Origin: Acidobacteriota bacterium
Lineage (GTDB): Bacteria > Acidobacteriota > Vicinamibacteria > Marinacidobacterales > SMYC01
DNA: 5,417 nt
Assembly: GCA_030598165.1 (NCBI GenBank)
Contig: JAUVQL010000085.1
Coordinates: forward strand, 1-5,417
Direction of reading: 5' to 3'
Shown here: positions 1 to 5,417 of the stretch, in pieces
Layout of the letters: every line of letters begins with the position of its first letter
Numbering within the stretch: position 1 is the stretch's first letter
Notes under the pieces: model-generated
What the model was told of the DNA's origin: nothing
The model's database searches: none
What the model saw: only the letters and a program-made list of their open reading frames with translations
Program-made: the position numbers and the translations under genes

Positions 1-1157
1 AGGTCCGGGGCTGCTATTACCATGCACTCCTCTGCTTCGGTTCCGTTCATTTTGTAAAGAAGGTCTGCGATTCTCGTTTGATCCCACTCGTGGGATTCTG
101 GAACGGTCTCAACCCATTGGACCTCTTCGTTCTCGTCTTCTTTTTTCTTTACATAGACGTGATCCGGTCCGTCAGTTGTAGCGATTTGGAACTTGGTGAC
201 CTGATAGGTCGCGTACTCGAAAAGACGTTTGGACCTGTATTCAGATGCGTCCTTTTTGATGTCGTCCGCTAAGCTCGAGGCAACGAGGAAGATGAGGGGA
301 CGATCCATATCGCGGGCGTAGTATTTGCCATCTATTTCGTCCCCTATGTGAAGGCGGGCGCTTTTATCGCCCTTAAGCTGGATGTCCACTTCATAGGTCG
401 CCGGGTCCAATCCATAAGTGGCTAGGTCATCCACGGACGTGGAAACGATTTCTTCCATCTTTGCCGTCTCGAAACGCGACGCCAAACTCGATACCTTGTA
501 TCGGTCGGCTCGGCACAAGCTCGGAGTCGTCACGTTCCATAGGTCCTCACTTACCTTTGCCAAAATGACTTCGTTCTCCGGTCCCTTGAGTGACAGTGTC
601 TCTACGGCGTCAGTGTCGAAGTGGAGTACCTTCTTGTCTCTCAAATCCCAAGTCTCTTTGTCGAGGTTGCCTTTCAGGTAGGAAGAGATCACAAAGACTT
701 TGTTCTCCCTTGCGAGCTTGGCGTATCGGTTGGTACCTGTGGGTGTTTCGTCGCCCACTAGCAAACGGGTGGTGGCATCGGCTCCCTCCACCTTGAAGTG
801 AACTTGGATTTCTGGATCGGCCAAACCAAACTCGTCCAGATCGATATCTTCACCCTCTGTTACATAACGCCCGCGTTCGAGTTCGGCGATGTTGCGAGCC
901 AGGGACTCCACTTCAGTGATATCCGCAGCGGCTTCTATCGGTTGGAGGATGCGCCAGGAATCGTTGTCCTTTGTCACCTTGAGGTTGTCGCCTTCTGGGC
1001 GCCGGATCTCGATCTCGCGAAAGTCTCCCGTCTCGACCTCGAAGACCTTTTCCTGCTCCGAATCGGTGTCTTCAACCGGCTCCCGTTCATAGAAGTAGAT
1101 GTACGCTCCCAAAACGGCCAAGAGGATGGCCGCGACGATGGTGGTCCTCGGATTCAT
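1..1157 (-). CDS. DUF4340 domain-containing membrane-anchored protein (3' end cut by window edge)
   Basis: The reading frame is open from ATG at 1157 to the window edge, giving 385 residues and no stop. It starts MNPRTTIVAAILLAV: residues 7-22 are one hydrophobic segment with no lipobox or clear cleavage site, so a signal anchor is likely, followed by an acidic stretch (24-37) and a soluble domain. That domain is built of tandem units of about 140 residues. Each has a W-x-x-x-x-P motif (W68, W207, W348) and, 11 residues after the Trp, an Asp-led helix (79-99, 218-238, 359-379). Units 1 and 2 also share [FY]GL-x-DP (110-115, 248-252) and a GDE turn (135-137, 272-274). This pattern fits DUF4340, a family of unknown biochemical role often encoded beside GldG-type proteins. 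GGAGAAGG (1170-1163) lies 5 nt before the start and runs into the stop of the preceding gene, 2 nt away, suggesting translational coupling. The third unit is incomplete, so tens of residues at least are missing. Confidence 0.85.
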   Translation of the reverse strand, partial: MNPRTTIVAAILLAVLGAYIYFYEREPVEDTDSEQEKVFEVETGDFREIEIRRPEGDNLKVTKDNDSWRILQPIEAAADITEVESLARNIAELERGRYVTEGEDIDLDEFGLADPEIQVHFKVEGADATTRLLVGDETPTGTNRYAKLARENKVFVISSYLKGNLDKETWDLRDKKVLHFDTDAVETLSLKGPENEVILAKVSEDLWNVTTPSLCRADRYKVSSLASRFETAKMEEIVSTSVDDLATYGLDPATYEVDIQLKGDKSARLHIGDEIDGKYYARDMDRPLIFLVASSLADDIKKDASEYRSKRLFEYATYQVTKFQIATTDGPDHVYVKKKEDENEEVQWVETVPESHEWDQTRIADLLYKMNGTEAEECMVIAAPD

Positions 1158-1159
1158 GA

Positions 1160-2812
1160 CTACCTTCTCCCCCACCAGACGGAGATACCCATCAATAAAA
1201 TCACGCTGGGAATGATCAACAAGGAGAGGTACCCCACGTTCGTTTGTTGCTGCTGGGTCATGACGACTCTCCTGTCTTCCGCCTCCCTCGGCCTGACGGA
1301 GATGAGATCTTCATATTGAGCAACCCAGTTCGCCATATTGAGGAAGAGGTCCCGGTTGCCGATGGGCGAACCCACTAGACTGTTCGTCATGAAATCGGAG
1401 TCGCCCACGATGACGGCTCGACCTTCCGGTTGAGGCGGTTGCTCTTGGTCTTCCTGACCTGGATCCGAGCCGGCGCCGTCCGTTGTGAAATCATCGGCTT
1501 CTCCTTCTTCCGGTTCAGACTGCTCGTCAGACTCGTCCGGTTCGATGGTTACGGCGACCGCCAGAGAGAGTGGCCCGGTCAGCTCTCCTTCGTCGGCTTT
1601 GACGCCCGAGGTGAGGTCGTCGAGGTTTTCTTCGGCCCAGCTGTTTTCGGAGCTCGTCAAGATTTCAGTGACGGAAATTCCGTTGGGTGCCGTTTCGACG
1701 CTCGTCACGGACCGGACGATGGGATAGACGGTTGGTGAGGTCATCCTTTCGGTAATGGGGTGAACGGCGTAGCTGGCTACCAAGGGGACTTCGGGGCCGT
1801 AGCCGAAGAGTTGACCCACGCCCGAGACATCAATGACGACGTTGTTGCCCATTTCCACGCCGAGCTCGCTCATGAAATCAACGAGATTGGGTGTTTCGCT
1901 TTGGTTTTGGGGGTCGAGGAGGAAGACGACCTTGCCGCCGGACTTCAAGAAGTTTCTCAATGTGTCGATCTCGGCCGGCAGGTAATCACGCTCGGGCCCT
2001 GCGACGACGATGGCCGTCGCGTCCTCGGGGAGCTCGATCCGTCCCTCCTTCATGGCTTTGAGGGGATGGTACTTGGCGATTTCGTAATTGGACTCTTCGA
2101 GCTTGGCTTTGATGAGTGAGGCTCCTTCAGGACCGGACTCATCGAAGTCTTTTTCTCCATGGCCCTCCACGAAGTAGATCTTCTTCTTGCCTTCTTTGAG
2201 GACCTTGATGATGGCGTTGGTGATGTCCTGTTCTGAGGCGCTCGTGACCCTCTCCTGTCGGTCCCCACCGTCGATGACGATAGTGCCGAAGGTGATAGTC
2301 GATTCAGTGGCGGTTTTGTACTGAGCAGCGCGGGCCGGTTGCGCCTCTTGATCGATCACCTCGATGCTGACCCGCTTGCTGTAGTAACGATACTGTTCGA
2401 GAAGCTCGCGGGCCGGCGCGGCGCCGTCGGAGCGATCCAGGATGACGAACTCGAGGTCGCGGTCCAAGTTGGTAAGGATCTTCACGGTCTGATCGGACAG
2501 TGTGAATTGGTTGCCCTCCGTCAAATCCCAACGTTTGTTGTGACGGTTGGCGAGGTAATTGATGGCGATGACGATGCCGAAGACGACCGCAACCAGCAAG
2601 GCCAGGTTGGCACTGTAGCGAGCCTGACGGCGGCCCAAGATGGCCAAGACTTCTTGCCAGTGAGTTCCTAGATAGACAATTATCAACAGAAGTCCCGCGA
2701 TAAAAATCGCTGACCATGTCCAGTCTTTTGCCATCCCAAAAAGACGAAGTAGGACGGCGGCCGCGATTGCTGCTAAGCCGATCGGTGCGAGATAGGGAAT
2801 GCTGCGTTTCAT
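1160..2812 (-). CDS. GldG-family ABC transporter auxiliary membrane protein
   Basis: This 550-residue protein has three N-terminal hydrophobic segments (about 5-26, 32-50, 66-88), a large domain and a C-terminal membrane helix (about 526-547), so residues 89-525 probably lie outside the cytoplasm. Family hallmarks appear in order: RWDLTEGNQFTLSDQT (94-109), EQDITNAI (194-201), the GHGE motif (217-220), SGGKVVFLLDP (291-301), GDSDF (470-474) and GNRDLFLN (485-492). These are typical of GldG and the related ABC_transp_aux domain, which associate with an ABC-2 permease and ATPase; no enzymatic activity is established. An acidic low-complexity insert (424-463) interrupts the region before GDSDF. 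The start at 2812 is chosen because GGAGGGG lies 5 nt upstream and the encoded MKRSIPYL leads straight into a membrane segment. The frame is open 37 codons further upstream, but that part overlaps the permease gene and has unlikely composition. It begins 1 nt after the permease stop (TGA-A-ATG), implying coupled translation. Confidence 0.93.
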   Translation of the reverse strand: MKRSIPYLAPIGLAAIAAAVLLRLFGMAKDWTWSAIFIAGLLLIIVYLGTHWQEVLAILGRRQARYSANLALLVAVVFGIVIAINYLANRHNKRWDLTEGNQFTLSDQTVKILTNLDRDLEFVILDRSDGAAPARELLEQYRYYSKRVSIEVIDQEAQPARAAQYKTATESTITFGTIVIDGGDRQERVTSASEQDITNAIIKVLKEGKKKIYFVEGHGEKDFDESGPEGASLIKAKLEESNYEIAKYHPLKAMKEGRIELPEDATAIVVAGPERDYLPAEIDTLRNFLKSGGKVVFLLDPQNQSETPNLVDFMSELGVEMGNNVVIDVSGVGQLFGYGPEVPLVASYAVHPITERMTSPTVYPIVRSVTSVETAPNGISVTEILTSSENSWAEENLDDLTSGVKADEGELTGPLSLAVAVTIEPDESDEQSEPEEGEADDFTTDGAGSDPGQEDQEQPPQPEGRAVIVGDSDFMTNSLVGSPIGNRDLFLNMANWVAQYEDLISVRPREAEDRRVVMTQQQQTNVGYLSLLIIPSVILLMGISVWWGRR

Positions 2813-2813
2813 T

Positions 2814-3578
2814 TCAACCCCTCCACCTGTGTGTCTCCAACGATTGCTTCGAGAGAAAAAGACCGAAGCCGATGAAGGAGAGGTAGTAGATGACATCCTT
2901 GGTATCGATGACCCCTTTGGCAAACTCTTGGATGTGTTTGGTCACCGATAGATAGGAAGCAAAAGCGCCCCAGGATCCAGCCCAATCTTGCATGTACTCG
3001 ATGAGCCACAAAAAGAGGAAGACACCAAAAGCGAGAAAACCGGCTACGATTTGATTTCGGGTAAATGTGCTGAAGAGGATGCCGAGGCTGATGAAGGACC
3101 CACCCAATAGGAGCATGCCTAGATAGCCGGCAAGGAGAGGCCTCCATTCCGGGTCGCCGTAGATGAAAAGCATGCCCATATGGATCAAGGTCAAGCCCAG
3201 CATGGTCGCATACAGTGTCAGGGCGGCCAGGAATTTCCCGAGCACTATCTGAAGATCGGTCACGGGAGAGGTGAGCAAGAGCTCGATGGTTCCCGATCGC
3301 TTTTCTTCGGCGAAGCTCCTCATGGTGATGAGGGGAAGCATGAAGAGAATGACCACGCTGGTGCTATGAAAGAGCCACCGGATGAGGTCTTGGTTGATGT
3401 TCAAGGTTCTCGCGCCGCCATACTGGCTCATCTGGAAACCGAACTGTATGAAGCGGTAGAGGTAATCGTGGAAGAAATAGCCATAGATGAAGATAAAGAA
3501 AGAGAGGACCACGTAGGCGATGGGCGAGTTGAAATAAGCGTTGAGCTCTCGGCGATATATAGCCCAAATATTGCGCAT
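2814..3578 (-). CDS. ABC-2 type (GldF-like) transporter permease
   Basis: This 254-residue integral membrane protein has about six hydrophobic helices (roughly 20-36, 72-86, 113-139, 148-170, 176-197, 229-243). The N-terminus, RNIWAIYRRELNAYFNSP, is typical of ABC-2 permeases of the GldF/NosY type. After the second helix comes the cytoplasmic stretch RSFAEEKRSGTIELLLTSPV (87-106), the family's best conserved segment and the likely coupling region for the ATPase. The end also fits GldF-like proteins: HIQEFAKGVIDTKDVIYYLS (215-234), then a last helix and a basic RWR tail. Length is normal for the family. The start at 3578 is preceded by AAGGAG (3593-3588) with a 9-nt spacer. An ATG at 3585 sits in another frame, only 2 nt from the SD. 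It lies 63 nt after the ATPase gene and 1 nt before the GldG-family gene. It presumably forms the membrane channel, probably as a dimer; the substrate is unknown. Confidence 0.93.
   Translation of the reverse strand: MRNIWAIYRRELNAYFNSPIAYVVLSFFIFIYGYFFHDYLYRFIQFGFQMSQYGGARTLNINQDLIRWLFHSTSVVILFMLPLITMRSFAEEKRSGTIELLLTSPVTDLQIVLGKFLAALTLYATMLGLTLIHMGMLFIYGDPEWRPLLAGYLGMLLLGGSFISLGILFSTFTRNQIVAGFLAFGVFLFLWLIEYMQDWAGSWGAFASYLSVTKHIQEFAKGVIDTKDVIYYLSFIGFGLFLSKQSLETHRWRG
2818..2824 (-). promoter_or_regulatory. Shine-Dalgarno deciding the GldG-family start
   Basis: GGAGGGG on the minus strand lies inside the last codons of the permease gene, 5 nt before ATG 2812. It favours this start over the longer open frame and fits coupling to termination of the permease at TGA 2816-2814. 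Confidence 0.8.
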
Positions 3579-3641
3579 CAGTCATAACTCCTTAGCGCGA
3601 AGTTGGTTGGTTCCATTCGAGTGACATGTCCAGCGACTGTT
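3579..3641 (-). other. Short spacer between ATPase and permease genes
   Basis: This 63-nt gap is the only sizeable one within the operon. It holds the permease SD (AAGGAG, 3593-3588) and an 8-bp palindrome GACATGTC (3623-3630). I see no terminator-like hairpin with a T-run and no promoter, so cotranscription across it is expected. Confidence 0.5.
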
Positions 3642-4652
3642 TCATTGTTGCTCATCTGAGTCGGTAGCCACATCCGAAGGACCATCGGAATCGGTCGTCT
3701 GTCCCACTTCGCCTTGGGGCTCCTCGGACGTCGTGAGTTGAAGGTAGATGTCTTCGAGACTCATGCTGGCCTGCTTGAGCTCCAGGAGACCCCAGCCGTT
3801 CTCGACGACGGCGCGAGCCAACTCTCGGCGAACGTCTTGACCCTGGATCGTCTCGATCTGAAAGGTGCTCACCTCGTTCCCCGCAGGCTGGATGCCGACA
3901 CGTGCCACTCCCGAAATCGAGCTCACCTTTTGATAGACGGTGTCTTCCGGCCCTTCCACGGTCATGCTCAGAACCTGCGATCCCTGTAGCCGTGAGGTGA
4001 GAGCATCGGGAGTGTCCTCCGCCACGACGCTACCCTTGTTGATGATCACCACCCGCTCACAGGTCATTGAGACCTCGGGAAGAATATGGGTTGAAAGGAT
4101 GATGGTATGTTGACCGGCCAGTCTCTTGATGAGCTCCCGAGTCTCGATGATTTGCTTGGGGTCCAAGCCGGCGGTGGGCTCGTCCAGGATGAGGACTTCG
4201 GGGTCATGGATGAGGGCCTGCGCCAACCCAACTCGCTGCCGGTAGCCTTTGGAGAGCTTTCCGATGAGCTGTTCCCTTACGTCCGATACGGCACAGGTCT
4301 CGGTGACACTCTCCACTCGGTTTTTGATCCGGGATCCCGTGAGTCCTTTGATGCGGGCTACGAAGTACAAGTAGTCGATCACCGTCATCTCCGGATAGAG
4401 CGGCGGTATTTCCGGCAGATAACCGATACGACGCTTGACTTCGAGCGGTTCCTTGAAGATGTCATGTCCCGCCACGGAGGCGGTGCCTTCCGTGGGCGGC
4501 AGGAAACAGGTGAGAATCCGCATCGTGGTGGTCTTTCCTGCGCCGTTGGGTCCTAGAAATCCGAGGATCTCTCCTTTGCGGACCTCGAAGCTCACGTTGT
4601 CGACGGCTTTCACCCGCCCGAAACTTTTCGAAACGCCTTTGACTGTTATCAA
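3642..4652 (-). CDS. ABC transporter ATP-binding protein (Gld/ABC-2 efflux type)
   Basis: This 336-residue cytoplasmic ATPase would energise the permease encoded downstream. Its nucleotide-binding motifs are intact: Walker A GPNGAGKTT (34-42), signature LSKGYRQR (133-140), Walker B LILDEP (154-159) with catalytic E158, D-loop GLDP (162-165) and switch H189. The usual Q-loop glutamine is replaced by glutamate in GYLPEIPPLYPEMTV (E81), a form common in Gld/CcmA/NatA-like efflux ATPases. Residues from about 225 to 305 form the accessory C-terminal domain, ending in SLEDIYLQLT, and the last 30 or so residues are an acidic, Ser/Asp/Glu-rich tail. The start codon is TTG: an in-frame TAA (4673-4671) lies just upstream, GGGAGGAGG sits 8 nt before the TTG, and the next in-frame Met is residue 44, after Walker A. 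It is the first gene of the four-gene operon. Confidence 0.95.
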   Translation of the reverse strand: MITVKGVSKSFGRVKAVDNVSFEVRKGEILGFLGPNGAGKTTTMRILTCFLPPTEGTASVAGHDIFKEPLEVKRRIGYLPEIPPLYPEMTVIDYLYFVARIKGLTGSRIKNRVESVTETCAVSDVREQLIGKLSKGYRQRVGLAQALIHDPEVLILDEPTAGLDPKQIIETRELIKRLAGQHTIILSTHILPEVSMTCERVVIINKGSVVAEDTPDALTSRLQGSQVLSMTVEGPEDTVYQKVSSISGVARVGIQPAGNEVSTFQIETIQGQDVRRELARAVVENGWGLLELKQASMSLEDIYLQLTTSEEPQGEVGQTTDSDGPSDVATDSDEQQ

Positions 4653-4660
4653 GTCCGACG

Positions 4661-4669
4661 CCTCCTCCC
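4661..4669 (-). promoter_or_regulatory. Strong Shine-Dalgarno for the TTG start of the ABC ATPase
   Basis: On the minus strand GGGAGGAGG (4669-4661) lies 8 nt before the TTG codon at 4652. With the in-frame stop at 4673-4671, it fixes TTG as the start. A rich SD with a weak start codon may hold initiation at a chosen level. Confidence 0.8.
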
Positions 4670-4734
4670 GTTAGTTTTGCACTACGGCCACGGCAATGAG
4701 CTACCCTGCGTTCAGGCCGCGCGATTCGCATGGT

Positions 4735-4763
4735 AGTATAAGCTTTTCCTGAGCTGCTGATAC
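4735..4763 (-). promoter_or_regulatory. Weaker candidate second promoter of the transporter operon
   Basis: The minus strand carries TATACT (4740-4735), one mismatch from the -10 consensus, with GTATCA (4763-4758) 17 nt upstream matching the -35 at only three of six positions. If used, it would give a short leader of about 75 nt and bypass the inverted repeat. Confidence 0.25.
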
Positions 4764-4785
4764 GCTTTGCCGCGCAAGCTCACAT

Positions 4786-4844
4786 TTCAGGGAGGGAAAA
4801 TCCCCCCCCGTCGGCAAGATGGGAAAGCCCCGAGGCTCCCTGAA
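4786..4844. repeat. Perfect 9-bp inverted repeat in the operon leader
   Basis: TTCAGGGAG (4786-4794) and CTCCCTGAA (4836-4844) are perfect inverted copies separated by 41 nt. The interior holds a run of eight C on the plus strand (4802-4809) and smaller self-complementary pieces, such as AGCC/GGCT (4826-4829 with 4834-4837). AGGGAAAA also occurs as a direct repeat (4793-4800 and 4844-4851). In the predicted minus-strand transcript the repeat lies at the 5' end of the leader, so it could form a long hairpin; as DNA it could instead be a regulator site. I match it to no known riboswitch. Confidence 0.5.
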
Positions 4845-4852
4845 GGGAAAAA

Positions 4853-4858
4853 TATGAT
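4853..4858 (+). promoter_or_regulatory. Candidate -10 element for the lipoprotein gene
   Basis: TATGAT on the plus strand is one mismatch from the -10 consensus and about 58 nt before the lipoprotein ATG. There is no recognisable -35 at 16-18 nt spacing (the region reads CCGAGG), so it would need an activator or another sigma factor. It overlaps the -10 of the oppositely directed operon promoter. Confidence 0.3.
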
Positions 4859-4882
4859 ATGGATCCCGTCGGTGGGTGTCAA
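4854..4882 (-). promoter_or_regulatory. Predicted sigma70-type promoter of the transporter operon
   Basis: Read on the minus strand, a consensus -35 TTGACA (4882-4877), a 17-nt spacer and a -10 TATCAT (4859-4854, one mismatch to TATAAT) form a strong-looking housekeeping promoter. Transcription would begin near 4847, giving a leader of about 195 nt before the ATPase TTG. The site is predicted from sequence only. Confidence 0.6.
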
Positions 4883-4904
4883 CAGGGTGGGGGTACTTTT
4901 GGGG
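4874..4904 (+). promoter_or_regulatory. G-rich element, possible G-quadruplex over the lipoprotein SD
   Basis: Four G-runs lie on the plus strand at 4874-4876, 4885-4887, 4889-4893 and 4901-4904, with intervening loops of 8, 1 and 7 nt. This is close to the usual G3+N1-7 pattern, one loop being 1 nt longer. The last run is part of the SD, and the first loop contains the -35 box of the minus-strand promoter. Folding is an inference. Confidence 0.3.
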
Positions 4905-4906
4905 AG
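4901..4906 (+). promoter_or_regulatory. Shine-Dalgarno of the lipoprotein gene
   Basis: GGGGAG stands 9 nt before ATG 4916, the best SD near any of the in-frame ATGs (4916, 4934, 4964). Its G4 run is also the last of four closely spaced G-runs, see the G-rich element. Confidence 0.6.
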
Positions 4907-4915
4907 ACTGAAATC

Positions 4916-5417
4916 ATGGGAACCAAAGGTCTGATGAGATTCGGGGCGATCACGTGCAGCCACATGCCGGCCTTAGCCCGGCCTTGGCTCGCCCTTTGGG
5001 TGCTTTTGGGTGTCGCCGCCTGTAACGCCGGGGACAAGAAGGCAGTGGAAACGCTGGAAATCGAAGAGGTCGAAGCCTACTGGTCCGTCTGGGGGAAGAA
5101 GGGGGACAACAATTACATCGTTCCGGTGGTGCGCTTCAAGGTTCGTAATGGCGGCGAAAGCGCAGTTGACTACGTTCAAGCGATGGCGATCTTCCGTCGA
5201 GAGAGCAGGCCCGAGGAACCGTGGGGAAACGCTTTCGAATACGCCCTTGCTGGCGATCCCGTTCCGCCGGGAGGGCTGTCTCGTGAGATCACATTGAAGT
5301 GTGACTCGACATTCTTCTCGAAAGACCCGCCGCACAAGATGCTAGAGAACGAGCTGTGGCAGCAAGTAGACGTGGAGGTCATCTTGCGGGTCGGTTCTTC
5401 TCCTTGGAAGACCGTTA
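4916..5417 (+). CDS. Uncharacterised lipoprotein (3' end cut by window edge)
   Basis: The frame is open from ATG at 4916 to the window edge (167 residues, no stop). A basic N-terminus is followed by a hydrophobic core (about 24-34) and lipobox VAAC with C36, so the mature protein should be a lipid-anchored envelope protein starting CNAGDKK. The mature part seen (131 residues) looks beta-rich, with alternating hydrophobic residues such as VPVVRFKVRNGG, then a VQAMAIFRR strand and a PPGG turn. This resembles small FxLYD-like or other immunoglobulin-like lipoprotein domains, but I cannot assign a family. The chosen start has GGGGAG 9 nt upstream. A start at residue 17 (4964) would give a more usual 19-residue signal peptide but has no SD. 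It is divergent from the transporter operon, so shared regulation is possible but a functional link is not shown. Confidence 0.75.
   Translation, partial: MGTKGLMRFGAITCSHMPALARPWLALWVLLGVAACNAGDKKAVETLEIEEVEAYWSVWGKKGDNNYIVPVVRFKVRNGGESAVDYVQAMAIFRRESRPEEPWGNAFEYALAGDPVPPGGLSREITLKCDSTFFSKDPPHKMLENELWQQVDVEVILRVGSSPWKTV

Noticed and set aside
798..1319. Plus-strand open frame of 173 codons
   Set aside because: It lies opposite the DUF4340 gene and the end of the GldG-family gene, whose frames carry family motifs; it has no SD or recognisable domain and is an antisense shadow.
1760..2119. Plus-strand open frame of 119 codons
   Set aside because: Fully antisense to the conserved middle of the GldG-family gene; its composition reflects the complementary codons.
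2304..2717. Minus-strand open frame of 137 codons in another frame
   Set aside because: Overlaps the GldG-family gene completely; Arg/Ser/Gly/Pro-rich low-quality composition typical of a shifted frame.
2813..2923. 37-codon N-terminal extension of the GldG-family protein
   Set aside because: It would overlap the permease gene, has no SD at 2923, and the Ser-rich extension does not resemble the family; ATG 2812 has a good SD.
3364..3585. Minus-strand start at ATG 3585 in a different frame
   Set aside because: Only 2 nt from the SD and yields a protein with no family features; the permease frame from 3578 has clear motifs.
4107..4556. Plus-strand open frame of 149 codons
   Set aside because: Antisense to the Walker A to D-loop portion of the ABC ATPase, so not credible as a gene.
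4764..4779. Small hairpin GCTT/AAGC in the leader as a terminator or attenuator
   Set aside because: Only a 4-bp core stem with no following T-run on either strand.
4786..4844. Inverted repeat as a transposon end or intrinsic terminator
   Set aside because: No transposase or flanking target duplication is visible. As a terminator, a 41-nt loop and lack of a T-run after the stem on either strand argue against it.
4973..5335. Minus-strand open frame of 120 codons opposite the lipoprotein
   Set aside because: No SD or family features; the plus-strand frame has an SD, signal peptide and lipobox.

Overview
The window is a conventional bacterial chromosomal segment of moderate GC content, with densely packed, SD-led genes. 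Four genes on the minus strand read leftward as one apparent operon. A fifth gene on the plus strand diverges from them at the right end. The lipoprotein-type signal peptide and the Gld-type ABC system suggest a diderm bacterium. The combination of a Gld-type ATPase, permease and GldG-like protein with a DUF4340 protein is one I associate with Acidobacteriota, Myxococcota, Planctomycetota and some Proteobacteria. There is no rRNA or other marker here, so the lineage stays a guess.

The operon, in transcription order, is: ABC ATPase (4652 to 3642, TTG start), six-helix ABC-2/GldF-type permease (3578 to 2814), GldG-family membrane protein with a large extracytoplasmic domain (2812 to 1160), and a membrane-anchored DUF4340 protein (1157 to beyond position 1, cut by the window edge). 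The gaps are 63, 1 and 2 nt, so the last three genes are probably translationally coupled. Together they would form one envelope ABC complex: the ATPase drives the permease, while GldG and DUF4340 project outside the cytoplasmic membrane. The substrate or mechanical role cannot be read from the sequence. In Bacteroidota, GldA/F/G are linked to gliding motility, but homologues occur widely in non-gliding bacteria.

The 263-nt region between the divergent genes (4653-4915) is the most regulatory part. It holds a good sigma70-type promoter for the operon (TTGACA-N17-TATCAT), a predicted leader of about 195 nt containing a perfect 9-bp inverted repeat and a run of eight G, a candidate plus-strand -10 sharing the same bases, and four G-runs just before the lipoprotein start that include its Shine-Dalgarno sequence.

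The right end carries the start of a small uncharacterised lipoprotein gene (4916 to beyond 5417). I see no tRNA, rRNA, CRISPR array, insertion sequence or convincing terminator. I do not see a clearly new system. The points most worth a second look are the three-unit repeat in the DUF4340 protein, the uncharacterised four-gene transporter, and the structured divergent promoter region.
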